Source: Streptomyces aculeolatus (GTDB taxonomy: Bacteria > Actinomycetota > Actinomycetes > Streptomycetales > Streptomycetaceae). From it: a DNA stretch of 64,000 bases. Positions 38,292-47,632 of the stretch are shown here, one piece after another (position 1 is the stretch's first letter; each line of letters opens with the position of its first letter). The stretch spans positions 124,001-188,000 of the forward strand of contig NZ_JAINRD010000005.1 in assembly GCF_020400605.1 (NCBI RefSeq), given 5' to 3'. Both the position numbers and the translations under genes were made by a program. The notes below the pieces were generated by a model that had not been told where the DNA came from, did no database searches, and was given only the letters and a program-made list of their open reading frames with translations.

Positions 38292-41200
38292 GCACCGGTG
38301 CCACCTCCCCCGCGCCCGCCGGGCCCCCCGCCGACATCCACGCCTTCCGGCGGGCGATGCACGACAACGCGCGGGAGCCCGAGGGCCCCGGCCGCAACGC
38401 GGGCGCGGAGCGGCTGCTCGCCGAGGCGGAGCGGACGGGCGAGGCCGCGTTCGTCGTCGAGGGCCTGATCCACCTGCTGCAGACGTACAACTTCAGCTCC
38501 GAGCAGGACAAGATGTTCGTCCCCTTCGCGCGCCTGCTGCGCATGTGGGACGAGAGACCCGGGGACTTCGATGAGGAGGACACCCACCACCTGTTCTGGA
38601 TGTTCAAGTGGGTCTCCTCCGGGATGACGGACCAGCCGCACATCCCGCTGGCCGCGATGGAGAAGTGGCTCGCCGAGATGGAGCGTCGCTACCGCCTCGC
38701 GGGCCACAGCGAACGCGCCGTGCGGCAGGCGGAGTACCACATCGCCGAGCACGTCGGCGACGACGCGCGCGCCGCCCGCGCGTACGCCGCCTGGCGCGCC
38801 GCGGAGCGCGACGCCAAGAGCGACTGCCACGCCTGCGAGCTGCGCGGCCAGGGCAGTTGGGAGGCGGGGCACGGCGACGACGACGCGGCGCTCGAACTGT
38901 GGGCGCCGGTCCTCGCCGGCGTGCACACCTGCGCGCACGAGCCGCACGCCACGCTCGCGGAGTCGCTGCTGCCGCTGCTGCGGCTGGGCCGCGCCGACGA
39001 GGCGCGGGCCAACCACCTGCGCGGGCACCGGATGGTGCGGCGGATGGAGAGCATGCGGTTCGCGTTCGCGCGGCACGTGGAGTTCTGCGCGCTGACGGGC
39101 AACGAGGCGCGGGGGCTCGAACTGCTGGCGGAGCGGCCGGCCTATCTGTCGGACAAGGGAGAGCCGTCCAGCCTCATGGCGTACCTGGCGGTCACCGCGC
39201 TGCTCACGCGGCGGCTGGCCGGGCTGGGCCTCGGCGGGGAGCCCGTGGTGGGCCCGCCGGGCGCCGCGGGCGCGGGCCGGGAGTGGACGGTCACGGAGCT
39301 GCGGGCCTACGCGGAGCGGGAGGCGCTGGCGCTCGCCGGCCGCTTCGACGCGCGCAACGGCACGGCGGCGGTGTCGGCGACCGTACGCGAGCGGATGACA
39401 CGGGCGCCGCTGGCGGAGCGGCTGCCGCTGGGGCTGCGGGTGCGCCGGACGGGGCGGCGGGGCACGGTCCCCGCGACGGCCGCCCCGGCGCCTCGCGCCG
39501 CGGGGGTGCCCGCCGCGGCGGCACCGGCCGGGCGGACCGGGGTGGCGGAGTTGCTGCAGGCGGCGAGGGAGCGGACCGGGGCCCGTCACCCCGACGCGGT
39601 ACGGGCCTGGGCGGACGTGGCGCGCGCGGCGGCGGAGACGGGCGCCGAGCTGTCCGCGGGTGACCGCGCGGAGGTCGCCGCCCACCGCGCGATACACCCG
39701 GACACGGCGGACGGCGAGGCCCCGGGCCTCTTCCGGACGGCGGCCGAGCTGTTCGAGGCCGCGGGCGACCCGGGCCGGGCGGTGGTGGCGCGCGCCCGCG
39801 CGGCGTTCGCCGTCGCACGCGAAGGCCGTACGGACGACGCCCTGGCGGCGGTCGCGGAGCCCTGCGCGCGGGCGCTGGAGCTGCACGCCGCGGGCCGCGC
39901 CACGGCGGCCGAGGCGGCGACGGCGCTGATCTGCCGGGCCCGTATCCACACCCTGGGCGGCGACGGCGGGACGGCGGACGCCGACGGCACGGCGGACGCC
40001 GGCGGGACCGGCGCTCCCGCGCGGGCCGACGCGGACGCTCCCCGTACCGCCGCCGAGGCGGTGGCCGCGGTGCTGGCCTTCGCCGCGCCGTACGCGGACG
40101 ACCCGCGCGTCGCCGGCCGGATCGCCGAGGCGCACGAGCTCCGGGCCGAACTCGCCGCCCGCCGGGGCGAGATGGAGCGCGCCGCCGCGCTCTACGAGCA
40201 GGCCGTCGGCGGGTACGCCGCCGCCGGCGTGCCCTGGTACGCGGTGCGGGCCCTGTCCGCGCTCGCCGGCACCGCCTCCCGGCTCGGCGACGGCGAGACC
40301 GCGGAGCGCGCCGCGCGCGGTGCGCTGGAGCACAGCGCCGCGCACGGCCGGCCGGCCGGGCAGGCGGGCATGCACCTGCAACTAGCCGACATCCTCTGCA
40401 ACACCGGCCGCGACGCCGAAGGCGCCGAGCACCTGCTCGAAGCCGCCCTGTGGGCCGACGAGGCCGGCGACTCCGACGGCATGGGCGCCTGGGCCCGCCA
40501 CCACCTGGGAGGCGCCCTGCTCCGCCTCGGCCGCACGGCGGAGGCGGCGGCGGTGCTGGAGGACGCGATCGCCGACCTCGACGCGGAGGTGCACGGCGAG
40601 GGATCCGTGGTGCAGACGCGCTGGTGGCTGGGCGACGCCATGGGCCGGCTCGGGGAGCACAAGCAGGCTGCCGAGCAGTACGTGCTGGCCGCGGAGACCG
40701 CCGCGGGCTGGGACCGTGAAGGCGCCCGCGACCATGCGATGCTGGCGACGCTCGCCGCGCAGTCGCTGAACGCCGCCGAGCTGGACGCCCAGTCCGACCA
40801 GGCGTACGAGCGCGCGGGCGCGCTGTGGCGGGAGCTGGGCGACGTCCCGGCGCTGATCCGCACGCTGCGGTCGCGGGCCTGGCTGGCGCTCCGGCCGGGC
40901 CGGGCGGGAGCGGCGGCGGGCAGGGCCCTGATGGCGCAGGCGGAACGGGAGCTGACGACCGCCCTGGAGGCGGTGCCCGGGCCCGGCGACCCGCGCGAAG
41001 GGAGCGCCAACGGCGGCCCGACGGCGGACGACGCCCCCTCGGGCGCCGGGGCCGACGGCGCCGCCCCGGCGCGCGGTGGGCCCCGGGACCTCCTGCTCGC
41101 CGAACTCGCCGCCACGAACCGGCAGACGGGCGACCTCATCACGGCCGCCTCCGGCAGCACGCCGCACGACCCGGACGAGGCGGCCGCCGCGGGCGCCCGC

Positions 41201-41458
41201 GCCGCGTACGAAGAGGGCCTGGCCCACGTCGTACGCGCCGTGGCCGGCTTCGCGGAGCTGGGCCCCGACTGCCGCGACGAGTACACCGGTGCCCAACTGC
41301 TCGCCGCCTGGCTGGAGGCCGACCTCGGCCGCCCCGAGGCGGCGGCGGGGCGGGCCCGCGAGGTGCTCGCGGCGTACGGGGGCGGCGACGCCGGGAGCGA
41401 AACCGCCCGGTCCCGCCGCAACGAGGCCCGGGCCCTGCTGGAGTACGCGGAACGCTGA
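38288..41458 (+). CDS. large TPR-type protein coupled to the HSP90-like gene
   Basis: This 1056-residue protein is almost entirely helical and shows repeated TPR-like pairs, such as VRQAEYHIAEHVGDDARAAR, YAAAGVPWYAVRALSALAGT, GAWARHHLGGALLRLGRTAE and TRWWLGDAMGRLGEHKQAAE. A distinctive N-terminal block includes THHLFWMFKWVSSGMTDQPH and SDCHACELRGQGSWEAGHGD. Short Ala/Pro/Gly-rich linkers separate parts near residues 395-420, 560-585 and 900-935. There is no signal peptide or enzyme motif. Its ATG overlaps the HSP90 stop, so the two are made together. TPR proteins are classic HSP90 co-chaperones in eukaryotes, so a partner role is a reasonable inference. Confidence 0.82.
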   Translation: MSTGATSPAPAGPPADIHAFRRAMHDNAREPEGPGRNAGAERLLAEAERTGEAAFVVEGLIHLLQTYNFSSEQDKMFVPFARLLRMWDERPGDFDEEDTHHLFWMFKWVSSGMTDQPHIPLAAMEKWLAEMERRYRLAGHSERAVRQAEYHIAEHVGDDARAARAYAAWRAAERDAKSDCHACELRGQGSWEAGHGDDDAALELWAPVLAGVHTCAHEPHATLAESLLPLLRLGRADEARANHLRGHRMVRRMESMRFAFARHVEFCALTGNEARGLELLAERPAYLSDKGEPSSLMAYLAVTALLTRRLAGLGLGGEPVVGPPGAAGAGREWTVTELRAYAEREALALAGRFDARNGTAAVSATVRERMTRAPLAERLPLGLRVRRTGRRGTVPATAAPAPRAAGVPAAAAPAGRTGVAELLQAARERTGARHPDAVRAWADVARAAAETGAELSAGDRAEVAAHRAIHPDTADGEAPGLFRTAAELFEAAGDPGRAVVARARAAFAVAREGRTDDALAAVAEPCARALELHAAGRATAAEAATALICRARIHTLGGDGGTADADGTADAGGTGAPARADADAPRTAAEAVAAVLAFAAPYADDPRVAGRIAEAHELRAELAARRGEMERAAALYEQAVGGYAAAGVPWYAVRALSALAGTASRLGDGETAERAARGALEHSAAHGRPAGQAGMHLQLADILCNTGRDAEGAEHLLEAALWADEAGDSDGMGAWARHHLGGALLRLGRTAEAAAVLEDAIADLDAEVHGEGSVVQTRWWLGDAMGRLGEHKQAAEQYVLAAETAAGWDREGARDHAMLATLAAQSLNAAELDAQSDQAYERAGALWRELGDVPALIRTLRSRAWLALRPGRAGAAAGRALMAQAERELTTALEAVPGPGDPREGSANGGPTADDAPSGAGADGAAPARGGPRDLLLAELAATNRQTGDLITAASGSTPHDPDEAAAAGARAAYEEGLAHVVRAVAGFAELGPDCRDEYTGAQLLAAWLEADLGRPEAAAGRAREVLAAYGGGDAGSETARSRRNEARALLEYAER

Positions 41459-41461
41459 CGC

Positions 41462-41513
41462 CCCCGGGCGGCGCACCGCGGGCCCCGGACGGCGCCGGAC
41501 GCCCCGCCCGGGG
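41462..41513. terminator. hairpin between convergent TPR and fakA-like genes
   Basis: CCCCGGGCGG (41462-41471) pairs perfectly with CCGCCCGGGG (41504-41513) around a GC-rich 32-base loop that can fold further. It follows the TPR gene stop by four bases. Confidence 0.55.
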
Positions 41514-41534
41514 TGTACTCGGCGCAGCCGCCCG

Positions 41535-43262
41535 CTACTCCACGCCGATCAGCAGCGGCGCCGACTGGCTCCCGCCCTCGTACACCACCGTGTCCACCGC
41601 CAGGTGCCCGCCGCGTACGTGCGCCTCCAGCCGGGCGCCGAAGCCCGGCGGCAGGTCCGGTCCCAGCACCAGCGTGACCAACTCCCCGCCGCCCGCCAGC
41701 ATCCGGTCCAGCACCGCCTCCGCGGTCTCCGCGAGGTCGGTGCCGACCACCGCCACGTCGCCCTCCACCACCCCGAGCACGTCGCCCGGGCGGCAGATCC
41801 CCGCCGTCGTCCACGCCTCCTGCTCCGCGACCGCCAACTCCGCGTGCCGGGTGGCGCCGGCCGCGGCCGTCATGGAGACCACGTCCTCGTCGAACCGCCG
41901 CCCCGGGTCGTGCACCGCCAGCGCGGCCAGTCCCTGGACCGCCGCGCGCGTCGGGATGAGGGCCGCGCGTACGCCGGAGGCGCGCGCCTCCGCGACCGCC
42001 ACGGCCGCGGTGTGGCGCAACTCGGCGTCGTTCGGCAGCAGCACGACCTCCGGCGCACCCGTCCGCCGCATCGCCTCCGCCAACTCCCCGCTCGCGGGCG
42101 GCTCGCCCTCCCGTACGGTCACCACCCCCGCGCCCGCCTCGGCGCACAGCGCGGCGAGCCCGTCCCCCGGCACCACGGCGACGACCGCCCGGCCCTCGTG
42201 CCCGCCGCCGCCGGAGGCGTCGTGCGCGGGGGTGTCGGAGAGGGCTCCGGCGGGGAGGTGGGTGATCTGGATGCGGTACGGGCGCCCCGCCTCGACGCCC
42301 GCCTCGACGGCGGCGCCGGCGTCGTCGACGTGCACGTGCACCCGCCACAGCCCGTCGCCGCCGACGACGACGAGGGAGTCGCCGAGCCCGTCGAGCCGCG
42401 GCCGGAGCCGGGTGACGGCGGCGTCGTCGGCCTCCAGCAGATAGATCACCTCGTACGCGGGCCCGTCCGCGCCCGGCACCGCGCACGCGGCGCCGTCGTG
42501 GCGGGCGGCCGTCCTGCGGCCCCCCGTGCCGCGGCCCGCCGGTCCTTCCGGCCCCAGCTCCGTGGGGCGGGCGGCGCCGCTCAGCGCGTCGGCGAGCGTG
42601 CCCAGCACCGCCACCAGGCCCAGTCCCCCGGCGTCCACGACGCCCGCCCGGCGCAGCACGTCCAACTGCGCGGTCGTCGCGGCCAGCGCCTCGCGGGCGC
42701 CGTCGTACGCGCCGCGCGCCACCTGCGCCACCCGCGTCGCGCCGCCCGCGGCCGAGCGCTCCGCCGCCGCGGCGGCGGCGTCGGCGACCGTCAGCATCGT
42801 GCCCTCGACCGGGTGTTCCACCGCGGCGCGCGCCGCGTCCGCGCCCCGCCGCAGCGCGGCGGCCAGCAGCTCCCCGTCCCCGGCACCGGAGTCGGAGTCG
42901 GAGTCGGCACCGGCAGCGGAGTCGGCGCCCGCCACCGCGCCCGTCAGCCCGCGCAGCAGCTCCGCCAGGATCGTCCCCGAGTTGCCCCGCGCCCCGATCA
43001 GGGCGCCGTGCGCCATCGCCCGCAGCACGTCCGCCACCGCCGGCTCCACGCCGCCGGCGCCCGCACCGTCCGCAGCGAACGCCCCGTACACCGCGTCCAC
43101 CGCCTGCGCCGCCGACTCGACCGTCAGGTACAGGTTCGTCCCGGTGTCGCCGTCGGCGACCGGGAAGACGTTGACGGCGTCGATCTCCTCCCTGCCGCGG
43201 CCCAGCGCCTCCAGGGCCAGGACGCACCAGGCCCGCACGGAAGCGGCGTCGAGCACCTGCAC
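41535..43262 (-). CDS. FakA-like DhaL (DAK2) domain kinase
   Basis: This ~575-residue protein has an N-terminal DhaL domain with NVFPVADGDTGTNLYLTVES (metal/ATP aspartates) and HGALIGARGNSGTILAELLR. A middle domain follows (YEVIYLLEADDAAVTRLRPR, GDSLVVVGGDGLWRVHVHVD), then a DegV-like C-terminal domain ending VVYEGGSQSAPLLIGVE. This is the layout of fatty acid kinase FakA, which phosphorylates fatty acids bound to a FakB (DegV) partner. No fakB lies in the window. Position between rpmB and recG matches Bacillus yloV. Start GTG 43262; GTG 43256 fits an upstream AGGGGG better and is the alternative. Confidence 0.85.
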   Translation of the reverse strand: MQVLDAASVRAWCVLALEALGRGREEIDAVNVFPVADGDTGTNLYLTVESAAQAVDAVYGAFAADGAGAGGVEPAVADVLRAMAHGALIGARGNSGTILAELLRGLTGAVAGADSAAGADSDSDSGAGDGELLAAALRRGADAARAAVEHPVEGTMLTVADAAAAAAERSAAGGATRVAQVARGAYDGAREALAATTAQLDVLRRAGVVDAGGLGLVAVLGTLADALSGAARPTELGPEGPAGRGTGGRRTAARHDGAACAVPGADGPAYEVIYLLEADDAAVTRLRPRLDGLGDSLVVVGGDGLWRVHVHVDDAGAAVEAGVEAGRPYRIQITHLPAGALSDTPAHDASGGGGHEGRAVVAVVPGDGLAALCAEAGAGVVTVREGEPPASGELAEAMRRTGAPEVVLLPNDAELRHTAAVAVAEARASGVRAALIPTRAAVQGLAALAVHDPGRRFDEDVVSMTAAAGATRHAELAVAEQEAWTTAGICRPGDVLGVVEGDVAVVGTDLAETAEAVLDRMLAGGGELVTLVLGPDLPPGFGARLEAHVRGGHLAVDTVVYEGGSQSAPLLIGVE

Positions 43263-43371
43263 AACCCCCTCGGAACGGACGACGGCACGGCCGGGTACGG
43301 TGTAGCCGCAGCGTAGCCGCTGGACCGGCGATTTCCTCCGCCGGGAAGCGCCGTAGTATGCTGCACAGGTT

Positions 43372-43390
43372 GCCCGGTCCCGTACCGGGC
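43372..43390 (+). promoter_or_regulatory. leader hairpin and possible -10 of rpmB
   Basis: A 7-bp perfect stem GCCCGGT/ACCGGGC is followed by a pyrimidine run (CTTCCTTCCCC) about 95 bases before the rpmB start. TAGTAT just upstream (near 43354) could be the -10 element, with a weak -35. The hairpin would lie in the 5' leader and might be an attenuator or regulatory site. Confidence 0.4.
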
Positions 43391-43484
43391 CTTCCTTCCC
43401 CGGCACGGCCGACCTGCTCCTTTCCAGGAGAAGGGCGTGCTGCCGGGATCCGACCGTACGTGCATCAGAAGCTTGGAGTGACCC

Positions 43485-43670
43485 GTGGCTGCCAACTGCG
43501 ACGTCTGTGGCAAGGGGCCGGGCTTCGGCAACAACATCTCCCACTCGCACCGCCGCACCCGCCGCCGCTGGAACCCCAACATCCAGCGGGTGCGCGCCGT
43601 GGTCGGGGGGACGCCGAAGCGCCTCAACGCCTGCACCTCGTGCATCAAGGCGGGCAAGGTCTCGCGCTGA
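43485..43670 (+). CDS. rpmB: 50S ribosomal protein L28 (zinc-binding form)
   Basis: This 61-residue protein starts at GTG with TTGGAGTG upstream. It reads MAANCDVCGKGPGFGNNISH and includes HRRTRRRWNPNIQRVRAV. CDVC and CTSC supply four cysteines, so this is the zinc-containing C+ form rather than the zinc-independent version that Streptomyces induces under zinc starvation (Zur control). It is divergent from the fakA-like gene. Confidence 0.97.
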   Translation: MAANCDVCGKGPGFGNNISHSHRRTRRRWNPNIQRVRAVVGGTPKRLNACTSCIKAGKVSR

Positions 43671-43695
43671 CGTAGCGCAGCCGCCCACGCACGGC

Positions 43696-43725
43696 GAGCC
43701 GGTCCACCGCAGGGTGGGCCGGCTC
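43696..43725 (+). terminator. rpmB terminator hairpin
   Basis: A 13-bp stem with one G-T pair (GAGCCGGTCCACC with GGTGGGCCGGCTC) and a 4-base loop lies 26 bases after the rpmB stop. It is followed by TCTCTCGCGT and sits between convergent rpmB and thiD. Confidence 0.8.
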
Positions 43726-43746
43726 TCTCGCGTCCGCGGGGCGCCC

Positions 43747-44613
43747 TCAGGGCGTACGGGCGGTGCCGCCCCCGGCCGTACGCCACCGCCACCCGTGATC
43801 CACCGGGCCCGTCCCCGCCCCCAGCGGGAACCCCCCGGCGATCGCCCCCGTCACGTACTCCTTCGCCGCCGCCACCGCCTCCGGCACCCCCCGCCCGCGC
43901 GCCAGCTGCGCGGCGACGGCGCTCGCCAGCGTGCAGCCCGTGCCGTGGGTGTGGGCGACGGCCTGCCGGGGCGCGCGCAGCCAGTGCTCCTCGGTGCCGT
44001 CCGTCAGCAGGTCCACGGCGCCCTCGTCCGCGGGCAGATGGCCGCCCTTGACCAGCACCCACCGCGGTCCGTACGCCAGCAGCGCCGCCGCCGCCCGCGG
44101 CATGTCCGCCTCGCCGGCCACCCGGACCCCCGTCAGCCATGCCGTCTCGGCCAGGTTCGGGGTGACGACGGTCGCCGCCGGCAGCAGCCGGGTGCGGACC
44201 ACGTCCAGCGCCTCGGCGGCCAGCAGCCGGTCGCCGTGGGTGGAGACACCGACGGGGTCGACCACGACCGGCGCGGGCGTGCCCGCCAGCAGCTCCGCGA
44301 CCACCGCCACCGTCTCGGCGCCGGCGAGCATGCCGGTCTTCACCGCCTGGACCCCGATGTCGTCGACGACGCTGCGGAACTGGGCGCGCACCGCCGCCAC
44401 CGGCAGCGTCCAACTGTCCTGTACGCCCAGGGAGTTCTGCGCGGTCACGGCGGTCACGACGCTCATGCCGTGCACGCCGAGCGCGAGCATCGTCTTCAGG
44501 TCGGCCTGGATGCCCGCGCCGCCGCCCGAGTCGGAGCCGGCGACGGTCAGCACCCGCGGCGGCGCACCCCCGCCCGGGCCGGCGGCCCCGCCGGCGCCCG
44601 CCGACTCAGCCAC
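43747..44613 (-). CDS. thiD: hydroxymethylpyrimidine (phosphate) kinase ThiD
   Basis: This 288-residue ribokinase-fold enzyme phosphorylates HMP and HMP-P in thiamin synthesis. Motifs: [54 protein letters not shown] and the catalytic [20 protein letters not shown]. The start is GTG 44613, overlapping the thiL stop by eight bases, so the two thiamin kinases are coupled. I see no TPP riboswitch in the 137-bp thiL upstream region. Confidence 0.95.
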   Translation of the reverse strand: MAESAGAGGAAGPGGGAPPRVLTVAGSDSGGGAGIQADLKTMLALGVHGMSVVTAVTAQNSLGVQDSWTLPVAAVRAQFRSVVDDIGVQAVKTGMLAGAETVAVVAELLAGTPAPVVVDPVGVSTHGDRLLAAEALDVVRTRLLPAATVVTPNLAETAWLTGVRVAGEADMPRAAAALLAYGPRWVLVKGGHLPADEGAVDLLTDGTEEHWLRAPRQAVAHTHGTGCTLASAVAAQLARGRGVPEAVAAAKEYVTGAIAGGFPLGAGTGPVDHGWRWRTAGGGTARTP

Positions 44614-45580
44614 CGAAGTGGTCCCAGCCGGCCGATCCCCGCCACGGCTCGCCGTCCACCGTCACCTGCGCCGCCGCCGACGGCGCCTGCACCTCGCCGA
44701 CGACCCGCCACCGCGCCGGCAGCTTCACCTGCGGCGGGAACGTCGCCACGATCGCGTGGTCCTCGCCGCCCGTCAGCACCCACTGCAGCGGGTCCACGCC
44801 GACCGCCTTGCCGATGTCCGCCATCTGTCCGGGCACGTCGAGCGCCGCGGTGCGGATGTCGATACGGACCTTCCCGGCCGCCGCGACGTGCCCGAGGTCG
44901 GCCAGCAGCCCGTCGCTGACGTCCGTCATCGACGTGGCGCCGAGCCCCGCGGCCGCCGGGCCCGCCTGGTACGGCGGCTCCGGGCGGCGGTGCGCCTCGA
45001 CGAAGGCGCGGGGCGAGCGGAAGCCGCGGGCCAGCACGGCGTGCCCGGCGGCGGACCAGCCGAGCCAGCCCGTCACCGCCACCACGTCGCCGGGGCGGGC
45101 GCCGGCGCGGGTGACGGGCTCGTGGCCCTGCATGTCGCCGAGCGCGGTGATGGCCAGGGTGATGGCGTCGCCCCGTACGACGTCGCCGCCGACGACGGCG
45201 GCGCCGGCGACCTGGCACTCGTCGCGCAGCCCGTCCATCAGCTCCGCGGGCCAGGTGACGAGCAGGTCGGCGGGGACGACGAGGCCGAGGAGCAGGGCCG
45301 TCGGCACGGCGCCCATGGCGGCGATGTCGGCGAGGTTCTGGGCGGCGGACTTGCGGCCCACGTCGTATGCCGTGGACCAGTCGCGGCGGAAGTGCCGGCC
45401 CTCGATCAGCACGTCCGTGCTGGCCACGACCCGGCGGTCGGGGGCGCTGATGACCGCCGCGTCGTCCCCGGGGCCGACGCGTACGGCCGGGGTCGTGGTC
45501 AGCCGGGAGGTGAGCTCCCGGATGAGCCCGAACTCGCCCAGCTCCCCCACGGTGCCCTGCCCCTGCCCGTGGCCCCTCAT
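44606..45580 (-). CDS. thiL: thiamin-monophosphate kinase ThiL
   Basis: This 324-residue enzyme makes thiamin diphosphate from thiamin phosphate. It shows the PurM-like motifs [59 protein letters not shown] and [30 protein letters not shown] lies six bases before the ATG. It is divergent from the AsnC-type gene and coupled to thiD downstream. Confidence 0.96.
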   Translation of the reverse strand: MRGHGQGQGTVGELGEFGLIRELTSRLTTTPAVRVGPGDDAAVISAPDRRVVASTDVLIEGRHFRRDWSTAYDVGRKSAAQNLADIAAMGAVPTALLLGLVVPADLLVTWPAELMDGLRDECQVAGAAVVGGDVVRGDAITLAITALGDMQGHEPVTRAGARPGDVVAVTGWLGWSAAGHAVLARGFRSPRAFVEAHRRPEPPYQAGPAAAGLGATSMTDVSDGLLADLGHVAAAGKVRIDIRTAALDVPGQMADIGKAVGVDPLQWVLTGGEDHAIVATFPPQVKLPARWRVVGEVQAPSAAAQVTVDGEPWRGSAGWDHFGG

Positions 45581-45717
45581 CGGATCGCTCCTTCCGTCAA
45601 CCCGACGCCCGCGGTCTCGCCCGTCATGGCCGGTCCCGACCCTCCCGCGCCGGCCGGACTACGCGATACGGTTGCGTCTCTCCCCCCATGATCCTCGAAG
45701 CCGCCCCTGGAGGTTCC

Positions 45718-45951
45718 GTGGTACAGGCTTACATCCTGATCCAGACCGAGGTCGGCAAGGCGTCCGCCGTCGCCGAAGTCATCGCCAAGATCCCCGGAGT
45801 GATCCAGGCCGAGGACGTCACCGGCCCGTACGACGTGATCGTGCGCGCCCAGGCGGACACCGTCGACGAACTCGGCCGGCTCGTGGTCGCCAGAGTGCAG
45901 CAGGTGTCGGGCATCACCCGGACCCTGACCTGTCCGGTCGTCCATCTCTAG
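45718..45951 (+). CDS. stand-alone Lrp/AsnC ligand-binding (RAM) domain protein
   Basis: The 77-residue protein VVQAYILIQTEVGKASAVAE… consists only of a RAM domain, with GVIQAEDVTGPYDVIVRAQA and VSGITRTLTCPVVHL. There is no DNA-binding domain. Such small proteins form ring-like oligomers and may bind amino acids or partner with full-length Lrp proteins; the role in Streptomyces is unknown. GGAGG at ideal spacing selects GTG 45718 over the upstream ATG at 45688. Confidence 0.9.
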   Translation: MVQAYILIQTEVGKASAVAEVIAKIPGVIQAEDVTGPYDVIVRAQADTVDELGRLVVARVQQVSGITRTLTCPVVHL

Positions 45952-45974
45952 GCCCCCCGTATGCTCGGCCGGTG

Positions 45975-46568
45975 ATGACGCTGAGCACACCGCCCCGGTG
46001 GGGCCGCACCGCCTCGCGCTCCGGCGCCGCGCACCGCCGTGCCCGGAGCGACCGCCCCGTCCTGCACTTCCGCCCCACCCGGCCATTCCGCTCCGCTCTC
46101 CGCCTGCCCGCCGCACTGCTGCTGCTCGCCGCCCCGCTCGCCTGTTCCGGGGGCGGCGGCGGCGCGCCGCAGGTGGCCGTGCCGACCCCGCAGGGGAAGG
46201 CCGTGGACCACTGCCGCGAGCTCGCCGACCGGCTGCCCGGCACCGTCGACGGCCAGGAGCGCCGCGAGACCGATCCGGTCTCGGAGCTGACCGCCGGGTG
46301 GGGTGACCCGGCCGTCGAGCTGCGCTGCGGCGTGCCCAGGCCGGAGGTGCTCACGCCCGGGAGTGAACACTACAACCCCGCCGCGGACTCGGTGAGCGTG
46401 AACGGCGTCGACTGGCTGTACGAGGACCTGGACGACGGGGCCCGCTTCACCACCACGCTGCGGGAGGCGTTCGTGGAGGTCACGGTGCCCGGGGCGTACG
46501 CGCCCGAGGTGAACCCGCTGACGGACCTCGCCGAAGCGGTCGACAAGGCCGTCCCCGGCACGCTCTGA
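45975..46568 (+). CDS. DUF3515 family exported protein
   Basis: This 197-residue protein has an arginine-rich N-terminus, a hydrophobic stretch LRLPAALLLLAAPLAC and then a glycine run, so it is probably exported. The cysteine could be lipidated although the box (PLAC) is not canonical. The mature part contains CRELADRLPGTVDGQERRET, VELRCGVPRPEVL and VNGVDWLYEDLDDGARFTTT, which are DUF3515 features. Function unknown; in related genomes the gene faces ddl, as here once the insertion is removed. GTG 45972 is an alternative start. Confidence 0.85.
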   Translation: MTLSTPPRWGRTASRSGAAHRRARSDRPVLHFRPTRPFRSALRLPAALLLLAAPLACSGGGGGAPQVAVPTPQGKAVDHCRELADRLPGTVDGQERRETDPVSELTAGWGDPAVELRCGVPRPEVLTPGSEHYNPAADSVSVNGVDWLYEDLDDGARFTTTLREAFVEVTVPGAYAPEVNPLTDLAEAVDKAVPGTL

Positions 46569-46580
46569 CGCCCGGCGCCC

Positions 46581-46613
46581 CTTGCGCCCGGCGGCCGGGG
46601 CCGCGGGCGCAAG
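46581..46613 (+). terminator. terminator hairpin after the DUF3515 gene
   Basis: CTTGCGCCC (46581-46589) pairs with GGGCGCAAG (46605-46613) and an inner GCGGCC/GGCCGC extends the stem, leaving a GG loop and a single bulge. It lies 12 bases after the stop and eight bases before the left end of the inserted element. Confidence 0.75.
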
Positions 46614-46621
46614 CGGCCGCA

Positions 46622-46646
46622 GGCCGTGTATCGAAAGTGGATCTTG
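46622..46646 (+). repeat. left inverted repeat of the element
   Basis: It starts GGCCGTGTATCGAAAGTG and matches the reverse complement of 49020-49044 at 22 of 25 bases, with mismatches at positions 13, 19 and 23. It lies 22 bases before the transposase start. Confidence 0.85.
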
Positions 46647-46667
46647 GGCTGTGAATGATCACAGTTC

Positions 46668-47486
46668 ATGGGTCGGGGTGATCTCACGGACGAGCAGTGG
46701 GCGGTGTTGGAGCCGTTGCTACCGAAGGGTATGAGGGCGGGGCGGCCGCCCGTCTGGTCCCGGCGGCAGTTGATCGACGGCATACGCTTCCGAGTTCGGA
46801 CCGGGGTTCCGTGGCGGGACGTCCCCGTCGAGTGCGGACCGTGGGGCCGGGTCTACGACCTCTTCCGCAGGTGGCAGCGGAACGGAACCTGGCAGCAGAT
46901 CCTTACCCGGCTCCAGTCCCTGGCCGACGCGAGGGGTGCGATCACGTGGGACCTGAGCGTCGACTCCACGGTCTGCCGCGCCCACCAGCACGCGGCTGGA
47001 ACCCGAAGGCAGGGTGGCCTGCAGAAGGAACCACCGGGCGGTGTCTTCGCCGAGCCCGGAGACCACGGACTGGGACGCTCACGCGGCGGGTTCACCACCA
47101 AGCTGCACCTCGCCGTCGAACAGGGCCAAAAGCCCATGTCGATCGTGATCACGGCCGGGCAACGCGGGGACTCGCCGCAGTTCGAACCCGTACTGGAGAA
47201 AGTCCGCGTGCCCGGCATAGGGCCGGGTCGGCCACGTGTCCGTCCCCGTCGGGTCCGCGCCGACAAGGCGTACGCCTCCCGCAGAAACCGCGCTTACCTG
47301 CGGCGCCGCAGAATCCGCTGCACCATCCCACCACGTTTCGACCCGGCCGACTACCGCAAGCGCCACGCGGTCGAGTGCGGGATCAACCGCCTCAAGAGGC
47401 ACCGCGCCGTCGCCACGCGCTACGACAAGCCGGCGGTCCGCTACGAGGCGACCGTCCTGATCGCTGCTATCAACGAGTGGCTGTGA
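46668..47486 (+). CDS. IS5-family DDE transposase, single reading frame
   Basis: This is a full-length 272-residue transposase. The N-terminal DUF4096-like part is [20 protein letters not shown], then [20 protein letters not shown]. The catalytic triad is visible: Asp in [20 protein letters not shown], Asp in [16 protein letters not shown] and Glu in [20 protein letters not shown]. Many relatives (IS427 group) need a programmed frameshift between two ORFs; here it is one uninterrupted frame, so it could be active. The other long frames in this interval are shadows. Confidence 0.93.
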   Translation: MGRGDLTDEQWAVLEPLLPKGMRAGRPPVWSRRQLIDGIRFRVRTGVPWRDVPVECGPWGRVYDLFRRWQRNGTWQQILTRLQSLADARGAITWDLSVDSTVCRAHQHAAGTRRQGGLQKEPPGGVFAEPGDHGLGRSRGGFTTKLHLAVEQGQKPMSIVITAGQRGDSPQFEPVLEKVRVPGIGPGRPRVRPRRVRADKAYASRRNRAYLRRRRIRCTIPPRFDPADYRKRHAVECGINRLKRHRAVATRYDKPAVRYEATVLIAAINEWL

Positions 47487-47632
47487 TCGGCACCCGTCGC
47501 GCGACGGCCTCGAAGCAGGGCTGCGTGACCTGAAGGCGGCCGCGGAAGCCGGTACCCAGGACCGCCGGAACCGACAGACCGGCGACACCCCGCCGAACGG
47601 GCCGCTCAACTGGGGGGTTGTAGCGTGCCCGG

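Noticed and set aside
44606..45717. TPP riboswitch upstream of thiL/thiD
   Set aside because: The conserved thi-box core (CTGAGA and ACCTGATCTGG-like segments) is not visible in 45581-45717.
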